Source of the DNA: Ferrovibrio sp036381655
Lineage (GTDB): Bacteria > Pseudomonadota > Alphaproteobacteria > Ferrovibrionales > Ferrovibrionaceae
DNA: 29,235 bases
Assembly (NCBI RefSeq): GCF_036381655.1
Contig: NZ_DASVCJ010000033.1
Coordinates: 1-29,235 of the forward strand
Reading direction: 5' to 3'
Made by a program: the position numbers and the translations under genes. A model generated the notes under the pieces. It searched no databases and had not been told where the DNA came from. It was given only the letters and a program-made list of their open reading frames with translations. Below are positions 8,249-15,865 of this stretch, in pieces (within the stretch, counting starts at the first letter, position 1; the number at the start of each line of letters is the position of its first letter).

Positions 8249-8830
8249 ATGGCTGCTACTCAACGAGCTGAACGGGGTGAGCGGGGCGAGCATCGCGGCG
8301 AGCGCGGCGGTGATCGCGAGCGCGGCGAGAGCGAACTCGTCGACAAGCTGGTCAGCATCAACCGCGTCGCCAAGGTGGTGAAGGGCGGTCGGCGCTTCGG
8401 CTTTGCCGCTCTGGTTGTCGTCGGCGACCAGAAGGGCCGCGTCGGCTATGGATCGGGCAAGGCCCGCGAAGTTCCGGAAGCGATCCGCAAGGCCACCGAG
8501 CACGCGAAGCGGAACATGATCCGGGTCAACCTGCGCGAGGGCCGCACGCTGCATCACGATATCGAAGGCCGCCACGGCGCGGGCAAGGTCATCCTGCGTG
8601 CCGCTCCGGCCGGCACCGGCATCATCGCCGGCGGTCCGATGCGCGCCGTCTTCGAGACGCTTGGCGTTGCCGACGTGGTCACCAAGTCGACCGGAACCTC
8701 CAATCCGCACAATATGGTGAAGGCGACCTTTGCCGCGTTGCAGAATCTGAACGCGCCTCGTTACATCGCGGCGAAGCGCGGCAAGAAGGTGGCCGACATC
8801 CTCGGTCGCCGCGGCGAAACCGAGGAGTAA
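8249..8830 (+). CDS. rpsE: 30S ribosomal protein S5 with Arg/Glu/Gly-rich N-terminus
   Basis: 193 residues, longer than E. coli S5 (about 166). The N-terminal 29 residues are low complexity, built on RGE/GER units (AERGERGEHRGERGGDRERG). The core follows: the double-stranded RNA-binding part begins at ELVDKLVSINRVAKVVKGGR and the C-terminal domain contains AAPAGTGIIAGGPMRAVFET. S5 guards translational accuracy and helps form the mRNA entry site. N-terminal extensions are known in alphaproteobacterial S5, but the regular RGE repetition stands out here. Confidence 0.97.
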   Translation: MAATQRAERGERGEHRGERGGDRERGESELVDKLVSINRVAKVVKGGRRFGFAALVVVGDQKGRVGYGSGKAREVPEAIRKATEHAKRNMIRVNLREGRTLHHDIEGRHGAGKVILRAAPAGTGIIAGGPMRAVFETLGVADVVTKSTGTSNPHNMVKATFAALQNLNAPRYIAAKRGKKVADILGRRGETEE

Positions 8831-8835
8831 TATAG

Positions 8836-9048
8836 ATGGCTCCGGCAAAGAAGAAGGCCGCCAAGGCGGCCGGCAAGACCGTGAAGGTCACCTGGATCCG
8901 GTCTGCGCAGAAGCGGACCGCCGATCAGCAGGCCACCCTGGTCGGTCTCGGTCTGCGCAAGCTGCATCAGACGCGCGAACTGGAGGATACGCCTTCGGTG
9001 CGCGGCATGATTGCCAAAGTGCAGCACCTGATCCAGATCGAAGGTTGA
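8836..9048 (+). CDS. rpmD: 50S ribosomal protein L30
   Basis: 70 residues. After a short Lys/Ala start (MAPAKKKAAKAAGKTVKVTW) the L30 core is clear: LVGLGLRKLHQTRELEDTPS (about residues 35–54), then VRGMIAKVQHLIQIEG. L30 is a small non-essential 50S protein found between rpsE and rplO in most bacteria. GAGGAG at the rpsE stop provides the ribosome binding site. A 50-nt gap to rplO follows and holds a 6-bp stem-loop (ACCGGC 9059–9064, GCCGGT 9072–9077) with no T tract. Confidence 0.96.
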   Translation: MAPAKKKAAKAAGKTVKVTWIRSAQKRTADQQATLVGLGLRKLHQTRELEDTPSVRGMIAKVQHLIQIEG

Positions 9049-9098
9049 GGATTTAGCGACCGGCCTTTCCAGCCGGTTCGAGTGGAAGGGATAGCAAG

Positions 9099-9611
9099 AT
9101 GCGTCTCAATCAGATTGCCGACAATCCTGGCGCCCGAAAGGCGCGCATGCGTGTCGGCCGCGGTATCGGCTCCGGCAAGGGCAAGACCTCGGGCCGTGGC
9201 GTCAAGGGCCAGAAGGCGCGCACCGGCGTCAGCGTTAACGGTTTTGAAGGCGGCCAGACCCCGATTTACCGTCGCCTGCCGAAGCGCGGGTTCAACCCGC
9301 TCCGCCCGGCGGAATTCGAGACGGTCAACATCGGCCGTCTGCAGGCTGTGATCGACAAGGGCAAGCTCGATGCCGGTCAGCCGATCGACGAGGCTGCTCT
9401 GGCCACGGCTGGTCTCTGCTCCGGCAAGGCTGACGGTGTTCGCCTGCTCGGCACCGGCGAGCTGAAGAGCAAGATCACCATCACCGTCAGCGGGGCGTCG
9501 GCGACGGCGAAGGCCGCCGTTGAAAAGGCTGGCGGCAGCATCACCGTTATGATTCCGCCGAAGGCCGAAGCCGCTCCGAAGGCCGAGAAAAAGGCCAAGG
9601 GCAAAAAGTAA
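9099..9611 (+). CDS. rplO: 50S ribosomal protein L15
   Basis: 170 residues, beginning MRLNQIADNPGARKARMRVG and continuing with the glycine-rich RNA-binding part GRGIGSGKGKTSGRGVKGQK and FEGGQTPIYRRLPKRGFNPL. The C-terminus ends in a Lys/Ala tail (KAEAAPKAEKKAKGKK) that lengthens it beyond the usual 144–160. L15 is a late assembly protein stabilising 23S rRNA. The start is set by GAAGGGA upstream and homology. It is followed by an 81-nt gap with a terminator-like hairpin before secY. Confidence 0.97.
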   Translation: MRLNQIADNPGARKARMRVGRGIGSGKGKTSGRGVKGQKARTGVSVNGFEGGQTPIYRRLPKRGFNPLRPAEFETVNIGRLQAVIDKGKLDAGQPIDEAALATAGLCSGKADGVRLLGTGELKSKITITVSGASATAKAAVEKAGGSITVMIPPKAEAAPKAEKKAKGKK

Positions 9612-9625
9612 GCGTTAATATTTAT

Positions 9626-9660
9626 CGGCTGGCGGGGCATAATGCCCCGTCGGTTGTTTT
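9626..9660 (+). terminator. Terminator-like hairpin between rplO and secY
   Basis: Bases 9626–9638 pair with 9644–9656 over 13 positions including G·U wobbles. The core CGGGGC/GCCCCG is perfect, the loop is 5 nt (ATAAT), and TTTT follows at 9657–9660. The shape is that of an intrinsic terminator, but it sits inside an otherwise continuous operon, 33 nt before the secY start. It may act as a partial terminator or attenuator lowering secY-adk expression relative to the ribosomal genes, or as an mRNA 3'-end stabiliser. The T tract is short, so termination is probably incomplete. Confidence 0.6.
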
Positions 9661-9692
9661 GAAGTTCACTCGGTCGGATTTAGGGATCGGAC

Positions 9693-11039
9693 ATGGCATC
9701 GGCAGCGGAGCGCATGGCAGCTAGCCTCAATCTTGGGGCCTTCGCCAAGGCGACCGAATTGAAGAAGCGCATCTGGTTCACGGTTGGTGCGCTGATCGTC
9801 TACCGCCTTGGCACTTACATCCCTCTGCCGGGCATCGACCCGCTGATCATGGCGGATATTTTCCGCCAGCAATCGGGCGGAATTCTAGGCATGTTCAACG
9901 TGTTCGCAGGTGGTGCGCTGGGGCGCATGACCATCTTTGCGCTGAACATCATGCCCTATATATCGGCGTCGATCATTGTCCAGCTCCTGACAGCCGTCTC
10001 GCCGCAGCTCGAGGCGCTGAAGAAGGAGGGCGAGGTCGGCCGCAAGAAACTCAATCAGTATACCCGGTACGGCACGGTGTTCCTGGCCGCCGTGCAGGCC
10101 TACGGTATTGCCGTCGGCCTGGAGGGGATGAGCGGCAGCCGCGGCGGCGCCGTTCTGGATCCGGGGATGTTTTTCCGCCTGACCACGATGATCACGCTGA
10201 CCGGCGGTACGCTGTTCCTGATGTGGCTGGGCGAGCAGATCACCCAGCGCGGCGTGGGACAGGGCACGTCGCTCATCATTTTCGCCGGCATCGTGGCGGA
10301 ATTGCCGCGGGCGTTGGCGGCGACCTTGGAGCTGGGCCGTACTGGCGCATTGAGCACCATCTTCATTCTCTTCCTGCTGGTTCTCATTGTCGCCGTGATT
10401 ACCTTCATCGTCTTCATGGAGCGGGCCCAGCGCCGAATCCTGGTGCAGTATCCCAAACGTCAGGTCGGTCAGCGGATGTTCGGCGGAGAGAGTTCCCATC
10501 TGCCGCTGAAGCTGAATACCTCGGGCGTCATTCCCCCTATCTTCGCATCCTCGCTGCTGCTGATGCCGACCACGATCGCCCAGTTCGCAGCCGGCTCCGG
10601 CGCGCCGGGCTGGGTCACCACGATCACCACGCTGCTGGGGCATGGCCAGCCGTTGTATCTGGTCATGTATGTCGCGCTGATCGTGTTCTTCTGCTTCTTC
10701 TACACATCGGTCGTATTCAATCCGGTCGAAACCGCCGATAATCTCAAGAAACACGGCGGCTTCGTGCCGGGCATCCGGCCCGGCCAGCGGACGGCGGAAT
10801 ATTTCGACTATGTGCTGAGCCGTCTGACGGTGGTGGGAGCACTCTATATTTCGGCGGTCTGCCTGCTGCCCGAAATCCTGATCTCGCAGTATTCCGTGCC
10901 GTTCTATTTCGGCGGCACCTCGCTCCTCATCGTGGTGAGCGTCACGATGGATACGGTCGCCCAGATTCAATCCCATCTACTGGCGCATCAGTACGAGGGG
11001 CTCATCAAGAAGGCCAAACTGAGGGGAGCGCGCAAATGA
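9693..11039 (+). CDS. secY: Protein translocase subunit SecY
   Basis: 448 residues, the pore-forming subunit of the SecYEG inner-membrane translocon. After a cytosolic start (MASAAERMAASLNLGAFAKA) come ten hydrophobic segments, the first near KRIWFTVGALIVYRLGTYIP. Signature stretches are FNVFAGGALGRMTIFALNIM (plug and TM2 region), GQGTSLIIFAGIVAELPRAL, the cytosolic loop RRILVQYPKRQVG and NPVETADNLKKHGGFVPGIR. GGGATC lies at ribosome-binding distance. The stop forms an ATGA overlap with adk. Transcription from upstream must pass the hairpin at 9626–9660, unless a promoter I could not recognise lies in the gap. Confidence 0.98.
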   Translation: MASAAERMAASLNLGAFAKATELKKRIWFTVGALIVYRLGTYIPLPGIDPLIMADIFRQQSGGILGMFNVFAGGALGRMTIFALNIMPYISASIIVQLLTAVSPQLEALKKEGEVGRKKLNQYTRYGTVFLAAVQAYGIAVGLEGMSGSRGGAVLDPGMFFRLTTMITLTGGTLFLMWLGEQITQRGVGQGTSLIIFAGIVAELPRALAATLELGRTGALSTIFILFLLVLIVAVITFIVFMERAQRRILVQYPKRQVGQRMFGGESSHLPLKLNTSGVIPPIFASSLLLMPTTIAQFAAGSGAPGWVTTITTLLGHGQPLYLVMYVALIVFFCFFYTSVVFNPVETADNLKKHGGFVPGIRPGQRTAEYFDYVLSRLTVVGALYISAVCLLPEILISQYSVPFYFGGTSLLIVVSVTMDTVAQIQSHLLAHQYEGLIKKAKLRGARK

Positions 11040-11686
11040 GGCTGATCCTGCTTGGACCGCCGGGGGCCGGCAAGGGAACCCAGGCGCAGCGCCTGACCGC
11101 TACTCATGGCTTGGTCCAGCTCTCGACCGGCGACATGCTGCGCGCCGCCGTCAAGGCCGGTACGGCGACTGGCCTCAAGGCGAAGGCCGTGATGGACCGC
11201 GGCGAGCTGGTCTCCGACGAGATCGTCGTGGGCATCATCGCCGAGCGGATCGACCAGCCGGACTGCCGGAAGGGCTTCATTCTGGATGGTTTCCCGCGCA
11301 CGACCAAGCAGGCCGAGGCGCTCGACAAGATGCTGGCCGAGCGGAAGCTGAAGCTCGATGCCGTCATCGAGATGAAGGTCAATGACGACGTCCTGGTCGA
11401 GCGGATCACCGGGCGCTTTACCTGCGCGAAGTGCGGTACGGGCTATCACGACACGTTCAAACAGCCGAAGACCCCCGGGGTTTGCGACGTCTGCGGCAGC
11501 AAGGAATTTACCCGTCGGGCCGACGACAAGGCGGAAACCGTAGTTTCCCGGCTCAAGGCTTACCATCAGCAGACGGCCCCGCTTCTCCCGTATTACGAGG
11601 GGCGCGGCATTCTACGCCAGGTTGATGGCATGGCAGAAATCGACGAGGTGACCCAGCAGATCGAAGCGGTTTTAGCAACGCTCTGA
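11036..11686 (+). CDS. adk: Adenylate kinase with zinc-type LID
   Basis: 216 residues. It interconverts ATP + AMP and 2 ADP in the cytosol. The P loop GPPGAGKGT is at residues 7–15, the AMP-binding part includes LSTGDMLRAAV and ILDGFPRTTKQAE, and the LID domain is the long form with cysteines at 130, 133, 150 and 153 (CAKC…CDVC). These four cysteines predict a structural Zn ion, known from some Gram-negative and most Gram-positive enzymes. ATGA overlap with secY indicates coupling, the classic secY-adk pair. A strong promoter for the next genes starts 14 nt after its stop. Confidence 0.98.
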   Translation: MRLILLGPPGAGKGTQAQRLTATHGLVQLSTGDMLRAAVKAGTATGLKAKAVMDRGELVSDEIVVGIIAERIDQPDCRKGFILDGFPRTTKQAEALDKMLAERKLKLDAVIEMKVNDDVLVERITGRFTCAKCGTGYHDTFKQPKTPGVCDVCGSKEFTRRADDKAETVVSRLKAYHQQTAPLLPYYEGRGILRQVDGMAEIDEVTQQIEAVLATL

Positions 11687-11700
11687 TGGGCACTAAGTAG

Positions 11701-11728
11701 TTGACTGAGTGGAGATAGTTTCTATAAT
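11701..11728 (+). promoter_or_regulatory. Predicted promoter of the rpsM-rpsK-rpoA-rplQ cluster
   Basis: TTGACT (11701–11706) and TATAAT (11723–11728) are separated by 16 nt, a near-consensus sigma-70-type promoter. The −35 element differs from TTGACA at one base and the −10 element is perfect. It lies in the 189-nt adk–rpsM gap and predicts a transcript start near 11735, leaving a leader of about 140 nt before the rpsM GTG. A 7-bp inverted repeat (CGCGCCC 11729–11735, GGGCGCG 11746–11752) straddles the predicted start and could influence initiation. Confidence 0.75.
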
Positions 11729-11772
11729 CGCGCCCCTTGGGCAGCGGGCGCGAGCAGGACAGAGGCGGCGGA

Positions 11773-11854
11773 TCCCGACGTAAGTCTTTGACTACGTTGG
11801 GAATTTCTGTGCCGTCTTCCCGCCCAAAGGTAAACGTTCCGGCCGGCCGGAGCG
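11773..11854 (+). promoter_or_regulatory. Structured 5' leader upstream of rpsM
   Basis: Two inverted repeats lie between the predicted promoter and rpsM. The first, 11773–11786 against 11790–11802, makes a 13-bp stem (one G·U) with one bulged A and a TTT loop. The second is TCCGGCCGGCCGGA (11838–11851), a perfect 14-nt palindrome that extends with G·U pairing to 11835–11854 and ends about 9 nt before the purine-rich ribosome binding site GAGGAGAG. In E. coli the leader of this operon is bound by S4, but S4 is not encoded here. A regulatory role is inferred from structure and position only. Confidence 0.5.
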
Positions 11855-11875
11855 TGTGATTCGAGGAGAGAAAGC

Positions 11876-12253
11876 GTGGCGCGTATTGCTGGCGTGAACA
11901 TCCCGACCAACAAACGGGTCGAGATCGCACTGACCTACATCTATGGTATCGGCCGGGTGAAGGCCAAGGAAATTTGCGAGAAGGTCGGTCTTCCGGCAGA
12001 ACGGCGAGTCAACGAACTGACCGACGCCGAGGTGCTGCAGATCCGCGAAGCGATCGATCGCGATTACAAGGTCGAAGGTGATCTTCGTCGCGAAATCGCT
12101 ATGAATATCAAGCGTTTGATGGACCTTGGCTGCTATCGCGGCCTGCGTCACCGCAAGGGCCTGCCGGTGCGTGGCCAGCGGACCCATACCAATGCCCGTA
12201 CCCGCAAGGGCAAGGCGGTCGCCATTGCCGGCAAGAAGAAGGCTACCCGCTAA
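11876..12253 (+). CDS. rpsM: 30S ribosomal protein S13
   Basis: 125 residues from GTG 11876, with GAGGAGAG 6–13 nt before it. The sequence begins (M)ARIAGVNIPTNKRVEIALTY, has the helix–two-turn–helix region with IYGIGRVKAKEICEKVGLP, and the C-terminal basic tail RKGLPVRGQRTHTNARTRKG that reaches A- and P-site tRNAs. S13 pairs with S19 at the top of the 30S head. This is the first gene of the alpha cluster, behind its own predicted promoter. rpsK follows after 36 nt. Confidence 0.98.
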   Translation: MARIAGVNIPTNKRVEIALTYIYGIGRVKAKEICEKVGLPAERRVNELTDAEVLQIREAIDRDYKVEGDLRREIAMNIKRLMDLGCYRGLRHRKGLPVRGQRTHTNARTRKGKAVAIAGKKKATR

Positions 12254-12289
12254 CTCCAAGCCCCCGTTTCGAAGGACTGAAGAAACCCC

Positions 12290-12682
12290 ATGGTCAAGGA
12301 CAAGGCCGCGCGCCCCCGGCGCAAGGAAAAGAAAAACATCACCTCTGCCGTCGCGCATGTGAATGCATCTTTCAACAATACGATGATCACCATTACTGAC
12401 GCCCAGGGCAATACCATTGCCTGGTCGTCGGCCGGCAGTCAGGGCTTCAAGGGCTCGCGCAAGTCCACGCCGTATGCGGCGCAGGTCGCAGCCGATGTGG
12501 CTGGCCGCCGCGCTGCCGAGCATGGCGTCCGGACCCTGGAGGTCGAGGTCAAGGGCCCCGGTTCGGGCCGTGAATCCGCTCTGCGCGCCCTGCAGGCCGT
12601 GGGTTTCGTCATCACCAGTATTCGTGACGTGACGCCGATCCCGCATAACGGCTGTCGTCCGCCGAAGCGGCGCCGCATCTGA
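12290..12682 (+). CDS. rpsK: 30S ribosomal protein S11
   Basis: 130 residues. Conserved blocks are VAHVNASFNNTMITITDAQG, the loop SAGSQGFKGSRKSTPYAAQV and the C-terminal TPIPHNGCRPPKRRRI. S11 forms the 30S platform with S6, S15 and S18 and contacts the Shine–Dalgarno helix and E-site region. GAAGGA lies at ribosome-binding distance. The 147-nt gap after it, before rpoA, is unusually long for this operon and contains two hairpins. Confidence 0.98.
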   Translation: MVKDKAARPRRKEKKNITSAVAHVNASFNNTMITITDAQGNTIAWSSAGSQGFKGSRKSTPYAAQVAADVAGRRAAEHGVRTLEVEVKGPGSGRESALRALQAVGFVITSIRDVTPIPHNGCRPPKRRRI

Positions 12683-12692
12683 TGCCGATTGC

Positions 12693-12766
12693 GCGTCGGT
12701 GATGAGACCGACGCGGTAGTGGAACAAGAGGCCGGCCGCCACCCCGAACAGGTTCAGGGGCGGCCG
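12693..12766 (+). promoter_or_regulatory. Paired hairpins between rpsK and rpoA
   Basis: Hairpin 1: GCGTCGGT (12693–12700) pairs perfectly with ACCGACGC (12707–12714) around a 6-nt loop. Hairpin 2: CGGCCGCC (12733–12740) pairs perfectly with GGCGGCCG (12759–12766), with an inner CC/GG and GAAC/GTTC helix (12746–12749 and 12752–12755) continuing the arm. No T tract follows either, so these are not intrinsic terminators. They may be RNase processing or pausing sites, or regulatory structures setting rpoA expression apart from the ribosomal proteins. Function is inferred. Confidence 0.5.
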
Positions 12767-12829
12767 TTGCCGCAACCGAGGTGGTCCAGGCGGAGTTGCC
12801 GCACCCGCCGCAACCGAACGAGGTTACAG

Positions 12830-13846
<1,017 letters not shown>

Positions 13847-13881
13847 TCCGGCCGCCATCTGAGGATCGAGGAGAGTAGGAT

Positions 13882-14304
13882 ATGCGTCACCGCAATGCCG
13901 GCCGCAAGCTCAACAAGTCGAGCGCCCATCGTCGCGCCATGTTCGGCAACATGGCGGCATCGCTGATCAAGCACGAGCAGATCACGACGACCCTGCCGAA
14001 GGCCAAGGAGCTGAAGCCGCTGATGGATAAGCTCATCACGCTTGGCAAGCGCGGCGATCTGCATGCCCGCCGCCAGGTCCTGTCCTTCCTGCCGGAGAAG
14101 GCGGCCGTCGAGAAGCTGTTTTCGACGCTCAACCAGCGCTATGCCAGCCGTAACGGCGGCTACACCCGGGTGCTCAAGGCCGGCTTCCGCTATGGCGATG
14201 CCGCCCCGCTGGCCGTCATCGAGCTGGTCGACCGCGATCCGGCCGCTAAGGGTCTCGATTCCGGCCCGGTTCAGCAGGCGGAAGAGGCCGAGGCCGCTGC
14301 CTAA
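13882..14304 (+). CDS. rplQ: 50S ribosomal protein L17
   Basis: 140 residues, beginning MRHRNAGRKLNKSSAHRRAM and including NMAASLIKHEQITTTLPKAK and RYASRNGGYTRVLKAGFRYG, canonical L17. The C-terminus adds an acidic/alanine tail (QQAEEAEAAA). L17 lies near the tunnel exit. GAGGAGAG is placed upstream as ribosome binding site. This is the last gene of the ribosomal block, followed 26 nt later by a strong intrinsic terminator. Confidence 0.98.
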   Translation: MRHRNAGRKLNKSSAHRRAMFGNMAASLIKHEQITTTLPKAKELKPLMDKLITLGKRGDLHARRQVLSFLPEKAAVEKLFSTLNQRYASRNGGYTRVLKAGFRYGDAAPLAVIELVDRDPAAKGLDSGPVQQAEEAEAAA

Positions 14305-14330
14305 TCGGCAAAAGACTATACTGTTTCAGA

Positions 14331-14359
14331 ACGGCGGCCGGTTTCGGCCGCCGTTTTTT
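14331..14359 (+). terminator. Intrinsic terminator of the alpha cluster
   Basis: ACGGCGGCCG (14331–14340) pairs perfectly with CGGCCGCCGT (14345–14354) around a 4-nt GTTT loop, and the stem runs directly into six T residues (14354–14359). This is a textbook Rho-independent terminator placed 26 nt after the rplQ stop, separating the ribosomal block from the htrA-rarA genes. Confidence 0.93.
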
Positions 14360-14399
14360 GTTTCTGGAGGCGATGCGACCACATTAGCCAACCCGATGG

Positions 14400-14429
14400 A
14401 TTGAAAACCTTTGGGAAACATCCTTATTT
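14400..14429 (+). promoter_or_regulatory. Possible heat-shock-type promoter of htrA
   Basis: ATTGAAA (14400–14406) is followed by CTTATTT (14423–14429). The latter fits the CYTATNT −10 consensus I recall for alphaproteobacterial RpoH promoters, and the former resembles the CTTG(AAA) −35 box with C changed to A. The spacing is 19 nt against the usual 17–18, so the match is imperfect. Position, between the terminator and the protease start, and the protease function make heat-shock control plausible. Confidence 0.35.
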
Positions 14430-14454
14430 ACAAAGGGAAACCCCCAGGTTCGAG

Positions 14455-15858
14455 ATGATTCGCGTCCTGACTTTCACCATTGTCCTGGCTTTGACCTCGG
14501 CGACGGCTGCCACAGCCTCGGCGCAGGCGCGTGTGCCCTCCAGCCGCACCGAGATCGAGCTTAGCTTCGCTCCTCTGGTTCGCCGCGTCGCCCCGGCAGT
14601 CGTGAATGTCTATACGCGCCGGGTCGAGCAGGTCGAAACCTCGCCATTCTTCAACGATCCCTTTTTCCGCCAGTTCTTCGGCGATCAATTTCCTTTCGGG
14701 CAGCCGCGCGAGCGTATCGCCCGCTCGCTCGGCTCGGGCGTGATCGTGCGGCCTGACGGCATTATCGTCACCAATAACCATGTCATAGAAGGGGCGACGC
14801 AGATCGTGGTGGCGCTGGCGGATCGGCGGGAATTCGAGGCAAAGGTGATCGCTGCCGATCCGCGGGTCGATATCGCCATTCTGCGGATCGATGCGCAGAA
14901 CGAGACCCTGCCATATCTGGAGTTCCATAACTCGGACGACCTGGAGGTCGGCGATCTGGTCGTCGCCATTGGCAATCCGTTCGGGGTTGGGCAGACAGTG
15001 ACGCAGGGCATTGTCTCGGCTTTGGGGCGTACGGGCATCGGAGAGGCTGCGGCGCAGTCCTTCATCCAGACCGATGCCGCGATCAATCCAGGGAATTCCG
15101 GCGGCGCTCTGGTAACTCTCGACGGCAGGCTCGCCGGCATCAATACCGCGATTTTCTCGCGCACCGGCGGCTCGGTCGGCATCGGTTTCGCCATTCCCTC
15201 CAATCTGGTGGAGTCGACTCTGGCCAGTGCCCTGGCGGGCAAGGGAATCCGCCGGCCATGGCTTGGCGCCAATGGTGAAAGCGTTACCCACGAGATTGCC
15301 CAAAGCCTGGGTTTGGCGCGGCCAGCGGGCGTGCTGGTCGAAAGCGTTTATCCCGGGGGGCCTGCAGACCGTGCGGGGCTGCAAACCGGCGATGTGGTGC
15401 TTGCCGTCAATGGCCGCGAGGTCGACGATCCGCAGGGTCTGAAATTCCGCATTGCCACTGGCAAGCTCGGCGGGTCGGCGACGCTCGATATCTATCGAAA
15501 GGGGCAGCGGCTGTCGCTTCGCCTGCCGCTGACGGAGGCACCGGAAAGCCCGCCGCGCGATCTCACCCAGATCGCCGGCAACAATCCGCTGTCGGGAGCC
15601 ACCGTGGTGAATCTGTCTCCCGCCGTTGCGGAGGAATTCGGGATTGAGGATCCGCTTGCCGGTGTGATCGTCACGGATGTGGCCGCCAATTCGACGGCCA
15701 GTCGCTTGCGTATCCGCACCGGCGACATCATCGTCAAGATCAATAATCGCGATGTGAAGAACGTACGGGAGCTGCAGCGCCTGCTGCGCGGTGCCGATCA
15801 ATGGGCGCTGGTGTTGAGGCGCGGCGATCAGCTCCTTTCCTTTAGTGTTCGCGCATGA
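14455..15858 (+). CDS. HtrA/DegP-like periplasmic serine protease
   Basis: 467 residues from ATG 14455. A TTG at 14401 would extend it, but only the 14455 start puts a signal peptide first: MIRVLTFTIVLALTSATAAT then ASAQA, with likely cleavage near residue 25. The trypsin-like domain has the full triad: His109 (VTNNHVIEGA), Asp139 (DPRVDIAILR) and Ser215 (NPGNSGGAL). Two PDZ domains follow, about 270–355 and 385–465. It resembles MucD/DegQ/DegP, which degrade or refold misfolded envelope proteins. rarA starts 7 nt after its stop. The exact subtype cannot be assigned from the sequence alone. Confidence 0.93.
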   Translation: MIRVLTFTIVLALTSATAATASAQARVPSSRTEIELSFAPLVRRVAPAVVNVYTRRVEQVETSPFFNDPFFRQFFGDQFPFGQPRERIARSLGSGVIVRPDGIIVTNNHVIEGATQIVVALADRREFEAKVIAADPRVDIAILRIDAQNETLPYLEFHNSDDLEVGDLVVAIGNPFGVGQTVTQGIVSALGRTGIGEAAAQSFIQTDAAINPGNSGGALVTLDGRLAGINTAIFSRTGGSVGIGFAIPSNLVESTLASALAGKGIRRPWLGANGESVTHEIAQSLGLARPAGVLVESVYPGGPADRAGLQTGDVVLAVNGREVDDPQGLKFRIATGKLGGSATLDIYRKGQRLSLRLPLTEAPESPPRDLTQIAGNNPLSGATVVNLSPAVAEEFGIEDPLAGVIVTDVAANSTASRLRIRTGDIIVKINNRDVKNVRELQRLLRGADQWALVLRRGDQLLSFSVRA

Positions 15859-15865
15859 GGGCGAT

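Noticed and set aside
9059..9077. 6-bp stem-loop between rpmD and rplO as a terminator
   Set aside because: The stem is short and no T run follows. It is probably incidental or a minor mRNA structure.
9885..10976. A 363-codon − strand open frame opposite secY
   Set aside because: It is rich in His, Asp, Gln and Arg, as expected for the complement of codons for hydrophobic residues; SecY is certain.
12689..12829. In-frame 47-codon upstream extension of rpoA
   Set aside because: The extension is Arg/Pro-rich, covers the intergenic hairpins and has no counterpart in alpha subunits. GTG 12830 with GAGG upstream gives the standard length.
14401..14454. TTG start giving htrA 18 extra N-terminal residues
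   Set aside because: It would place a charged stretch before the signal peptide and overlaps the promoter-like boxes; ATG 14455 is preferred.
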